Source: Clostridia bacterium
GTDB lineage: Bacteria > Bacillota > Clostridia > Oscillospirales > CAG-272
Reading direction: 5' to 3'
Length of the DNA stretch: 36,873 nucleotides
Assembly (NCBI GenBank): GCA_017462615.1
Contig: JAFTQT010000152.1
Coordinates: forward strand, 1-36,873
Shown here: positions 1 through 8,347 of the stretch, piece by piece
Position numbering within the stretch: the stretch's first letter is position 1
Layout of the letters: every line of letters starts with the position of its first letter
Translations under genes and position numbers: made by a program
The notes under the pieces: generated by a model
Databases searched by the model: none
Seen by the model: the letters and a program-made list of their open reading frames with translations, nothing else
What the model was told of the DNA's origin: nothing

Positions 1-354
1 GTTATCGCTTCCCCCGACATGATGGGCGTTGTAGGCCGTCTGGGTAAGGTTCTGGGTCCTAAGGGCCTGATGCCTTCTCCTAAGGCCGGTACCGTTACCC
101 CCGACGTTGCCCGTGCTGTAACCGAGGCAAAGGCCGGTAAGATCGAGTACCGTCTGGACAAGACCAACATCATCCACTGCCCCATCGGCAAGGCATCCTT
201 CGGTGCTGAGAAGCTCTCCGAGAACTTCAACACCCTGCTTGGCGCTATCATCAAGGCTAAGCCCGCTGCTGCCAAGGGTCAGTATATCAAGAGCTGCGTT
301 CTGGCCTCTACCATGGGCCCTGGCATCAAGATCAACTCTGCTAAGATCGGCTGA
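1..354 (+). CDS. rplA: 50S ribosomal protein L1, C-terminal part (5' end outside window)
   Basis: This is the last 117 codons of ribosomal protein L1, read in frame from base 1 to a TGA at 352-354. L1 binds 23S rRNA at the mobile L1 stalk, helps release deacylated tRNA, and in many bacteria represses its own mRNA. The L1 signature is clear: [17 protein letters not shown], then the conserved stretch [17 protein letters not shown] and the C-terminal YIKS...STMGPGIKI. The gene is truncated only by the window edge. In many Bacillota rplA is followed by rplJ and rplL. Here a strong terminator follows within 20 bases and the next gene is unrelated, so L1 ends its transcript. Confidence 0.97.
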   Translation, partial: VIASPDMMGVVGRLGKVLGPKGLMPSPKAGTVTPDVARAVTEAKAGKIEYRLDKTNIIHCPIGKASFGAEKLSENFNTLLGAIIKAKPAAAKGQYIKSCVLASTMGPGIKINSAKIG

Positions 355-371
355 TTTTGACGCTACGCAAC

Positions 372-408
372 AAAAAAGCACACCGCCCTCGGGCGGTGTG
401 CTTTTTTT
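372..408 (+). terminator. Rho-independent terminator after rplA
   Basis: A GC-rich perfect stem (377-388 pairing with 391-402, arms AGCACACCGCCC / GGGCGGTGTGCT, closing on a minimal CTCG loop) is followed by a run of seven T at 402-408. It starts about 20 bases after the rplA stop and isolates the ribosomal transcript from the VWA/tubulin cluster. Confidence 0.93.
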
Positions 409-440
409 GCGCGTTTTCGCCCGGAATTTATCGAAAAATG

Positions 441-469
441 TTGCAATTCCGTGAACAGAGTGTTATAAT
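441..469 (+). promoter_or_regulatory. Sigma-A promoter of the VWA/tubulin-like cluster (extended -10)
   Basis: The -35 is TTGCAA (441-446) and the -10 is TATAAT (464-469), with a 17-nt spacer and a TGn extended -10 (TG at 461-462). The predicted start near 476 leaves a leader of about 95 nt before the VWA start codon. The leader contains a small hairpin (AGGCG 491-495 / CGCCT 500-504). No other good promoter was seen before the end of the cluster, so this may serve the whole 19-kb unit. Confidence 0.85.
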
Positions 470-570
470 ATGATTAAATATAATTATATTAGGCGAAAAC
501 GCCTTGTCTGAACGTTGTGCTTTTATCGCCACAAGATCACCCTTCGAGTTTCCTCGGGAAAGGACTGCTT

Positions 571-3500
571 ATGAAAAGAACAAAGCAAGCCGTTTGCCTG
601 CTTCTCGCGCTGCTGATGGTGGCGGGCACGCTGATGCTCCCCAGCGCGGCCGGTGAGAGCGGCACCAACGCGTCCGCTGTCGCAGGCACGGATACCGCCG
701 GTGCCTATACCAAAAAGGTGGTTTCCGTTTTGTATGATAACTCCTATTCCATGCTTTCTCAAGGACAGTATTATGCAAAATACGCCATCCAGGCGCTGGC
801 TGCGCTGCTCGGACCCGAGGACGCGCTGCTGATGACGCCCATGAACGTGCCCGGCTCCTTTGAGGAGGCCACGGATGACCGATATACCTACGAGGTGGAT
901 CTCTCGAAGGAGGATCGCAACACGCAGATCGCCAAAATGCTGACCGATTCCTTCCTCAGCTACGATCCCGACGGCTCCACGCCGTTCGAGCCCATCAACA
1001 TCACCATCCAGCAGCTGATCGATCGGGGCATGAAGACCCAGGCGGACGCCAGCTTTGAGGCCGGCAACACGGAGTATTGGCTGTTTGTGATGACCGACGG
1101 CGTGTTTACCACCAAAAGCACGCCGGAGGCGGTGGAGAGCGAATATGCTAAATACATCAAGAAATACAGTAATTTCCACATGGTGCATCTTGGCTTCGGT
1201 GACGGCGCCAAGGATATGAGCCGCCCGGTGGTGGAGGAGCTGAAGAACGCCGGCAATTACAGCGCCTATCACTCCAAGGATACCACCAAGCTGATGGCCA
1301 CCATGCAGTCCATTGCCAATCAGATCTCCGGCCGCTATACGGCGGATGCGGCCGTATATACCGCCAACGGCAATCAGATCACCGTGCATCTGGATAGCCT
1401 GCGCTTCGCAGTTCACAACCTCTCGCTGCTGGTGCAGAATGCCGACGGCGTATTACAAAGCGCCACCTACAAGGGGCAGGCGCTGCAGATCAGCCAGGCC
1501 TGCACCATCGTGGCGCCGGATTATCTGGTAAACAAGGAAGAAATGGGCAACGGCTACTCGGCCGTGATCAAGCCCGGTGCGGGACTCCTGAGCGGCGGAG
1601 ATATCGTGCTGACCTTTACGGCGCCCGTGGGAGACATTTCCATTATGGTGGAGCCGGCGCTGAAGCTGCGCACCGTCGTGGAGCGCCGGGAGGGCAACGG
1701 CTGGGTCCCCACCGACGAGCTTTACATCAATAGCTTCATGAAGGAGGGCGACCAGATCCGCGTGGACTACGAGGTCTACGAGGAGGGCAGCGGAAGCGTG
1801 CTGGAGCTTTCCGACATTTTCAATCCCATCGAGGAAAGTGTGACCTACGCCGGTCACGCCTATCAGCCCGGCGACTCCATATCCCTGGTGGAGGGCAATC
1901 ACGAGATCCTTGTCAACGTCAGTGCCATGAACGGCACCTATCAGCTTTACGATTCCTTCAGCTGCATCGTGTGGAAGGAGCCCACGAATTTCCGTATCGA
2001 GGGCGTGGCAAGCTCCACGGATGGCGGCAAGGGCAACGCTTACGACCTGTTCTTTACCGTGATCTATGAGGGCAAGCCCCTCTCCGCGGCAGAGCTTGCG
2101 GCCTATACCTGGCTGGTGAAGGGAACCGACGCCAAGGGCGATCCCATTTCGCTTTCACCGCAGGTGACCGCCGACGGCAGGATCAAGGCTGCCGTCAATC
2201 TTTCCTCCTTGCCGGCAGGTGACGCGGTGTTTTACGCCAAGGTTACCTCACCCCAGGGCTTCGTGCGTGAAACCACGCTGAAGCTGAAGGCGGTGGCCGA
2301 TCTCAAGCTGCACCTGACGGTGGAGCGTCGGGAGGGCAGCGGCTGGGTGGAGGCCGAGCGGCAATACATCCATCGCTATATGAAGCCCGGTGACGAGCTG
2401 CGCGCCACCTACCGTCTGTACGACGAGGAGCGGGGCGCTTACGTGAACGCGGCCGACGTGATGGGCTCCTATACCGAAACGGTGACCTATGCCGGCGGCA
2501 CCTATCAGCCCGGCGCACCCTTCCCGCTTTCGGCGGGCAAGCACGACGTGACGGTGACGGTACGCTCCGATGACGGCGCATACGTGCTGACGGGCAGCTT
2601 CTCCTGCACCGTGCTTTCAAGCACGACGGATTTCCGCATTGAGGGAAGCGATACCGTGGTTGACCAGGGACTTGGCCTGCGTCACAACGCCACCTTCCTG
2701 GTTTACGTCAACAACAAGCCCCTTACCGCGGCGGAGCTGGCAGGCTACAGCTGGCAGATCACCGGTAAGGACGCAAACGGCACGCCCTTAACGCTGCAGC
2801 CCGCAGCCCAGGGTGACGGCAGCATTCTGGTGCCGCTGGATCTGACCAACATGCCCTTCGGCAAGCTGCGCCTGGAGGCAACGGTGACCGATCCCGACGG
2901 ATTTACCCGGGATACGGTATTGGAAATCACCCATGAGCCAAAGAGCATCACCGCTGTGGTGGTCGGCGCCGATCGCCTTTCCAAGACCCAGTATCAGCTG
3001 ACGCAGAACGCCGACGGCTTCGCCTTCGCGGTGGACGTTGCCTCAGCCGGAGGTGGCACGAGGCTGAGCCCCGCTCTTTATACCTACAAGGTAACGGTAA
3101 AGGGCAAGGACGTGACGAAATACTGCACCGTTGAGGGGGATAACGTCGTATTCGTGCCTACCAAGGAAAGCCTTGGCGAGCTGACGGGCCAGCTTGGCGA
3201 CCTGGAGGTGCTCTTTACCGCGCAGGTCACGGCCTCGCCCGATCTTACGGACAGCGCCACCGCCACCCTGGCCATTGCCACCACTGTTTACGAGGTGATC
3301 GTTTCGGTGGACGGAGAGGGCGTGGATCCCTTCCGCGTGAAGGACGACGAGCTGTATATTTACGTTACCGTGAGAAGAGACGGTATCCCGCTTTCGTCCG
3401 AGGAGCTGCTTGCCGCTAAGGAAAGCGGCGCGCTGGATATCCGGGTGCAGGGCGGCTTCCTGCGCAACCGCTTCGGCTTCTTCAAGGTGCTGGACGCCGT

Positions 3501-4293
3501 GGAGGATCACGACGGTATGCCCGCGCTGCGCATTGCACCCTGCCACGATAAGGCGTGGCTCGCTTACTGCATCACCGGCATGGTGGCCTTCCCCGGAGAG
3601 CGCACCGTTCACGCCACCTATCAAGGCGCTGCGGGCTCGGATGGCTACGAGATCTTCCATCCCGGCGCGCTGGCCTATATCCTGCGTTTGCTCATCTATT
3701 TCCTGATCCTGCATATCGTGATGCTGATCGTGGGCTACCGCCGCGTGGATCGCTTTGCGCCCGGCCGCTATTTCCGCGTCAGCATAACGCTCAACGATCA
3801 CAATGTGATCCTCAACGCCAACGTTGGCAGACCCCGCGACGTCAATCGCACCTTCTTCAGCCGGATCCTGTGGCGCCGCCTGTTTATCCCCTGCGTATAT
3901 TGGTTCCGCGGCACGCAGAAGCTGGAGATGGAAAACGGCAACGTGGTGCTGACGGCAACGGGTATGCGGTCGCCCAACGTCCGCATCAAGTACAACAATC
4001 GCTTTGCCGGGTCGTTTTTGGCAGCGATGAAGGTGGGTGACTATCCGGACGTGCCCAAGATCCAGGCCCGACTGCGCAACGGTCAGTATAACGGCCAGGA
4101 TCTGAGAAAAATGTCCATCGGCTTTGAGGAGCGCCCGCTCTTCAAGGTGACGGAGCAGTCCGGTAAGAGCACGCCCAAGCGGCAAAACGACGCCTTCCGT
4201 AATCTGAGCGATTTTCGGAATCCCATCTGTATCAAAAAGACCGGAAGTGCCCGCAGCACGACGTATATTCTGATCTTCTATATTCCCGATTGA
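571..4293 (+). CDS. Secreted VWA-domain protein with tandem beta-module repeat and C-terminal membrane anchor
   Basis: This 1240-residue protein has an N-terminal signal peptide (basic MKR, then a hydrophobic core to about residue 24, and LPSAAG before the likely cut). A VWA domain follows (about 48-250) with a complete MIDAS metal site: DNSYS (D56, S58, S60), T137 in DGSTP and D176 in MTDG. Residues 364-577 and 578-790 are a tandem duplication of a 214-residue module starting LKLxxxVERREGxGW, probably beta-sandwich. One membrane helix (about 1032-1054) is followed by a basic tail of about 185 residues, predicted cytoplasmic. This topology puts the metal-binding VWA face outside the membrane and the tail inside, next to the tubulin-like products. 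The start is ATG 571 because AAAGGA (559-564) lies six bases upstream; an in-frame GTG at 517 has no such site and would bury the signal peptide. The ligand is unknown. VWA proteins next to FtsZ-like genes are known from genome-context work. Confidence 0.9.
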   Translation: MKRTKQAVCLLLALLMVAGTLMLPSAAGESGTNASAVAGTDTAGAYTKKVVSVLYDNSYSMLSQGQYYAKYAIQALAALLGPEDALLMTPMNVPGSFEEATDDRYTYEVDLSKEDRNTQIAKMLTDSFLSYDPDGSTPFEPINITIQQLIDRGMKTQADASFEAGNTEYWLFVMTDGVFTTKSTPEAVESEYAKYIKKYSNFHMVHLGFGDGAKDMSRPVVEELKNAGNYSAYHSKDTTKLMATMQSIANQISGRYTADAAVYTANGNQITVHLDSLRFAVHNLSLLVQNADGVLQSATYKGQALQISQACTIVAPDYLVNKEEMGNGYSAVIKPGAGLLSGGDIVLTFTAPVGDISIMVEPALKLRTVVERREGNGWVPTDELYINSFMKEGDQIRVDYEVYEEGSGSVLELSDIFNPIEESVTYAGHAYQPGDSISLVEGNHEILVNVSAMNGTYQLYDSFSCIVWKEPTNFRIEGVASSTDGGKGNAYDLFFTVIYEGKPLSAAELAAYTWLVKGTDAKGDPISLSPQVTADGRIKAAVNLSSLPAGDAVFYAKVTSPQGFVRETTLKLKAVADLKLHLTVERREGSGWVEAERQYIHRYMKPGDELRATYRLYDEERGAYVNAADVMGSYTETVTYAGGTYQPGAPFPLSAGKHDVTVTVRSDDGAYVLTGSFSCTVLSSTTDFRIEGSDTVVDQGLGLRHNATFLVYVNNKPLTAAELAGYSWQITGKDANGTPLTLQPAAQGDGSILVPLDLTNMPFGKLRLEATVTDPDGFTRDTVLEITHEPKSITAVVVGADRLSKTQYQLTQNADGFAFAVDVASAGGGTRLSPALYTYKVTVKGKDVTKYCTVEGDNVVFVPTKESLGELTGQLGDLEVLFTAQVTASPDLTDSATATLAIATTVYEVIVSVDGEGVDPFRVKDDELYIYVTVRRDGIPLSSEELLAAKESGALDIRVQGGFLRNRFGFFKVLDAVEDHDGMPALRIAPCHDKAWLAYCITGMVAFPGERTVHATYQGAAGSDGYEIFHPGALAYILRLLIYFLILHIVMLIVGYRRVDRFAPGRYFRVSITLNDHNVILNANVGRPRDVNRTFFSRILWRRLFIPCVYWFRGTQKLEMENGNVVLTATGMRSPNVRIKYNNRFAGSFLAAMKVGDYPDVPKIQARLRNGQYNGQDLRKMSIGFEERPLFKVTEQSGKSTPKRQNDAFRNLSDFRNPICIKKTGSARSTTYILIFYIPD

Positions 4294-4351
4294 CCGGAAA
4301 CGAAAGCCCTTTGACTGACAAACCTCAAAAAACAGAAGAGAGGTGACCTGT

Positions 4352-7300
4352 TTGAAAAATATCCTTCTGATCGGCGTAGGCGGCACGGGTGGTGAAACCG
4401 TGCGCATGCTGTATCGGAAAATCGATCAACTTGGCAACCGCACCGACAACCGCATTATGGCGCTGCTTTTCAATATGGATACGGGCAAGATCAACCCCAT
4501 TGAGGGGGTTCCCAGTATCTGTATGACAGACGACGTGGACGTGGGCCGTGTCTGCGACCGTATTGGCGCGGAGCGGCTGAACGACTGGTTCCGCAGCGAG
4601 GAGGAGGAGATCCGGAGTCAGAGCATGACCTTCGGCGTATCCCTGTGGCGAAAAAAGGCGTATCTCGCGTTCCTGAACATGATGTATAAAAAGGAATCCC
4701 GCATCGCCTTCCACCGTGCCATGGAGCAAATGGCCAATTCCGAGCCCGGCTCCTCCTTTGAGATCTATCTCATCTCCTCCATTGCCGGCGCCACGGGTAG
4801 CGGTACCTTTCTCCCCATTGCGCTGTACGCGCGACGGTATATCCGTCAGCATCTGGGCATTACCCCGGCTGTCAGCGCGATGATCACCTGCCCGGATATC
4901 TACGCGGATTATCTGGTGTCGGAAAACGTGGATAAGGCCTATGCCAACTCCTACGCCGCCATGCGAGAGCTGAACGCCATCAACCAGGTGGCCCGCAGCG
5001 GATGCAACCGGAAAAATAATCTGAAAAAGACCTCCGTTCGCTTCAAGCTGGGCTCCGAGGATGAGCCGGTGGTGGGAGTCCTGTTCGATTCTACCGATAA
5101 GCGCTATTGGCGCCCCGACGCCGCGCCCTTTGATAAAATATACGTGCTGGATCGCATCCCCGGCGTGCATACCATCGAGGAGCACTACGTGGTGCTGGCC
5201 GACTCCCTTTACACGCTGATCTGCACCAACGTGGGCAGAGCCGTGGATGCGGAAATGTCCAACCACATGACGCTGACCTCGCAGAACAACGGTGGTAACG
5301 CCATCTTTTCCAGCATTTCCACCGCGCGGATCAAGTTTCCTTCGGATACGATCCTCGAATACCTGGCTGCCGAGCGTACCCAACGGGTCTGCAAGGATCA
5401 ATGGCTGACGCTGCACAATGAAACGGCACGCCGCATTGAGGAAAAGCGCCAGCGAGCCGTGGAAAAGCAGGAGGTCTTCTCTCTCAGCGAGGCCGACTAC
5501 GCCGCCATCTTGCTGGAGGCGCTGGAGGAATACGAGGAGACCGACAGCGGCGTGATGGAGATCGTCAACCGTTGGACGCGATTGCCCGCCGGCTACAGCG
5601 GTGCCGCTGCCAACAGCGCCGAGGCCTACTTTATGGAGCTTCGCCGCATGATCGGTGAGCGCGCCAGCAACCCCGGCAGCATCACGGCTATGCTGGAGGA
5701 TGCTACGCCCGAGGCGTTTACGGTAGAGGACGAGGGCGACCAGCTGTACGGTCAATTCCTTTCCAAAAAGAAAAATAAGCACCCGGAGCGGATGGTGCGC
5801 TTCTGCACCTACGTGCAGGAGACTATCCAGGGATTTTACGGGGAATGTCTGGAGACCGTTCGCAAGAGCGAAGCCGGTATTTGCGACGCGGTGCTGACCT
5901 TTGATGAAACCAAAAACCCCCGTGGGCATAAGGAGCTGTCGCTGGCAGAGCGGATCCTCATTCGGGACGACAAATTCATGCACCCCGTGGCCGCCATGGT
6001 ACAGCTTTGCCGCCTGCGTCAATATCTGCAAAAGCAGCTGAAGGGCTCAAGACCCGGGCTGGAGCTGACCCCCTTCGGCAGAGAGAAAAAGGTGCCCGAC
6101 GCCTTTTACGTGGAGGGTGAGCCCCCCGCGGTGCCGGTGCGGATGCGAAAGAGCCGCTATTGGCATATTGGCGAGGATCTGACGCCGGAGACGAGGAATC
6201 TGCGTATCCCGCACTTTGAGCAAAGCTTTGAGCGCTATTGCAAAAAGGCCAGCGCCGACGAATATCTGGATTTCGAGGCGCTGCGGACGGATGCCATCGC
6301 CACCGTGGAGCATATTGCAGAGGTGGCGACGGAAAATCTGCGCTATCGGGTATATAAGCGCATTGCTGCGCGACTGGACCTGCTCATTAAGCATTACAGA
6401 AGATTTTTCGATCGCTTCGTGGAGGTGGAGACCGACGCCCGCGCCGATCTCGACTATCTGAAAAAGCGAGATGGCGGCAGGATCGGTAGCATTATCAACG
6501 TCTGCGCCGGAGAGGCCGACAAGAGCCGTATTCTCGAAAGCGTATTCGGGGAGAGCGGCGCGGATCGCAGGGAGGACGTGGAGCGTGCCGATAATATTGC
6601 CGGCAGCGGCGTATTCGGCATTGCCATGCAGAGCGTGCGTGAGGAGCAGGAGGAATCCGGCGGCAACAAGGATGACCGCAACGTGGTGCGTCGCCTGCTG
6701 GACAACATGAATCAGGATCACAAGAACGTGATCCGCCAGAACGCCGAATTCAGACGCATCTCCTCTATGTCCGTGATAGAGGCGCTGGAGGAGGCCTGCG
6801 GCAAGCACTTCCTGGAGCCGGACGCCTTCCGGAGCAACCTGGACCGTCGGGTAGATGAAACGTTCATCTCGGCGGTGGAGCTTGCTTCTCCCACGCTGCA
6901 GATCGAGGCTACCCGAGCCGACGAGGAGGGAACGATCCAGCCCTCGGAGATCTGGCGCGTGCTGATGTCCGTGGAAACCGCGCGTCATATCAAAAAGAAC
7001 AGCGCGTGGTATCACCTGCCCGTGCAGGACGACGTGACGGAGGAGGTTGCCATCCGGTCGTTGGCGGAGGAATTTGTGAAAAAGCACGTGCATCCGAGAG
7101 CCAACGTGTCCGTGGTGAAGGACATGCCGGATAACGTGATGTACGTGACCGGTGAGCTGATGGATATCACCCCCGTGCGCATTGCCAAGATCAACGAGAT
7201 GAGCCGCATCCCCGGCTACTACACCCATTACTGTCGCGTTTTGGATATTAGACGGGAAACGGGGCTGGATATCTGGAATCCCCACCTGGGCTTTGATTGC

Positions 7301-8284
7301 GACAAGCGCGCCGTGCTGCCCTATATCAACGAGGAAATGGACCGCGGCTTTGACAGCCGCGTGGTGAAGGCGCTGCTCTATGCCTTCCTGGAGGGCAAGA
7401 TCACCATTGCGCACTTCGACGAGTCCAGGCGGGAAAAATTCCGCTTCATTCTTCACGATCGGGGCGAGCCGCAGGTCTGCAGGTGGGATGAGGACGAGAT
7501 CGGTGAAAACAACGCGTCGCTGCTGCTTGCTCTGATGCGTGAGGATGAGATCCGCGTGGACGCCTGGAGCCGAGAGCTGGATCGCCGTATTCAGCGGGAG
7601 CTGAAGACACTGCCCAACGCGTATTCCTCCGATCACGTAAAGCGCTTGAACCGTGCCATCGCGGAGATACCGCTCATGAAGATCCTGCGAGAGGGCATTT
7701 GCCCCCTGGACGGTGCGAAAAACGCCGGTAAGCGGGTGATGACGATCTTCGACTTTGCGGACATGATCAAGCGCAGCGAGGAGGCAAGACGGGATCAGAA
7801 CGATGCCGAAAAGCTGCTGTGCACCACCTTTGAGCTGTTTGAGCAGATCTGTCTCACGGCTGCCCGACCGGATATCAATCTGGAGATCGCCGTGGACGTC
7901 TATACCGACCAGCTGGAGCGGCTGTACGGCCAATTTGAGCAGATGCTGCTGCAAAAATACGAGCTTCTGCCCAAAAAATCCGCACGGGATGCATCCGCAG
8001 AAGAATCGGTGGAGGAGGGAAGCGACGGGGAATCCCCCCAAACGGGTGGGAAATCCAAGGGCACGGAGGCCTCTGTGTCCGCCGCGGTGCTTGCCAAGCG
8101 ACGGCTCTCCTTCCGCAATCATCTGTCCCGCGTGCTGGAGTGGGCCGTCAACGAGGTGGGTGCGTTCCGCCCCGTGGATCTGACCGCTCCCCTCGACGAG
8201 GAGGATTCCTTCCGGTACATGATCCTGAAGGATCCTTACAACTGGATGGCGGCGCTGGATGACGATAAAAAGCCGCGCAAGTGA
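4352..8284 (+). CDS. Tubulin/FtsZ-superfamily (Tubulin_2-like) protein, copy A
   Basis: This is a 1310-residue protein. The N-terminus reads MKNILLIGVGGTGG (GxGGTG at 8-13), the first nucleotide-contacting loop of the tubulin/FtsZ fold. GATGSG at 146-151 occupies the place of the tubulin signature GGGTGSG. The fold is therefore a GTP-binding tubulin-like domain followed by about 900 residues of mostly helical, charged sequence of no recognised family. A low-complexity linker (about 1208-1250) precedes a short conserved end. It aligns along its whole length with the next gene, for example DxWNPHLxF, LPYIN and VKALLYAxxEGK. Copy A has an Ala in the signature and FNMDTG where copy B has FDTDKG, so its nucleotide handling may differ. 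I chose TTG 4352 as the start: AGAGAGGTGA (4337-4346) sits at the right distance and the protein then begins exactly like copy B. The GTG at 4343 lies inside that site. Confidence 0.88.
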   Translation: MKNILLIGVGGTGGETVRMLYRKIDQLGNRTDNRIMALLFNMDTGKINPIEGVPSICMTDDVDVGRVCDRIGAERLNDWFRSEEEEIRSQSMTFGVSLWRKKAYLAFLNMMYKKESRIAFHRAMEQMANSEPGSSFEIYLISSIAGATGSGTFLPIALYARRYIRQHLGITPAVSAMITCPDIYADYLVSENVDKAYANSYAAMRELNAINQVARSGCNRKNNLKKTSVRFKLGSEDEPVVGVLFDSTDKRYWRPDAAPFDKIYVLDRIPGVHTIEEHYVVLADSLYTLICTNVGRAVDAEMSNHMTLTSQNNGGNAIFSSISTARIKFPSDTILEYLAAERTQRVCKDQWLTLHNETARRIEEKRQRAVEKQEVFSLSEADYAAILLEALEEYEETDSGVMEIVNRWTRLPAGYSGAAANSAEAYFMELRRMIGERASNPGSITAMLEDATPEAFTVEDEGDQLYGQFLSKKKNKHPERMVRFCTYVQETIQGFYGECLETVRKSEAGICDAVLTFDETKNPRGHKELSLAERILIRDDKFMHPVAAMVQLCRLRQYLQKQLKGSRPGLELTPFGREKKVPDAFYVEGEPPAVPVRMRKSRYWHIGEDLTPETRNLRIPHFEQSFERYCKKASADEYLDFEALRTDAIATVEHIAEVATENLRYRVYKRIAARLDLLIKHYRRFFDRFVEVETDARADLDYLKKRDGGRIGSIINVCAGEADKSRILESVFGESGADRREDVERADNIAGSGVFGIAMQSVREEQEESGGNKDDRNVVRRLLDNMNQDHKNVIRQNAEFRRISSMSVIEALEEACGKHFLEPDAFRSNLDRRVDETFISAVELASPTLQIEATRADEEGTIQPSEIWRVLMSVETARHIKKNSAWYHLPVQDDVTEEVAIRSLAEEFVKKHVHPRANVSVVKDMPDNVMYVTGELMDITPVRIAKINEMSRIPGYYTHYCRVLDIRRETGLDIWNPHLGFDCDKRAVLPYINEEMDRGFDSRVVKALLYAFLEGKITIAHFDESRREKFRFILHDRGEPQVCRWDEDEIGENNASLLLALMREDEIRVDAWSRELDRRIQRELKTLPNAYSSDHVKRLNRAIAEIPLMKILREGICPLDGAKNAGKRVMTIFDFADMIKRSEEARRDQNDAEKLLCTTFELFEQICLTAARPDINLEIAVDVYTDQLERLYGQFEQMLLQKYELLPKKSARDASAEESVEEGSDGESPQTGGKSKGTEASVSAAVLAKRRLSFRNHLSRVLEWAVNEVGAFRPVDLTAPLDEEDSFRYMILKDPYNWMAALDDDKKPRK

Positions 8285-8347
8285 CGTCCCGACCATCATG
8301 GAACCTTATTATCAATTTTACATCATAAAGAACAGGAGATTTATACA

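Noticed and set aside
517..570. Upstream GTG start for the VWA protein
   Set aside because: No Shine-Dalgarno site, and it would put 18 residues in front of a textbook signal peptide that has its own site at 559-564.
4343..4351. GTG start for tubulin-like copy A
   Set aside because: It lies within the AGAGAGGTGA ribosome-binding site, and the TTG nine bases later gives the same N-terminus as copy B.
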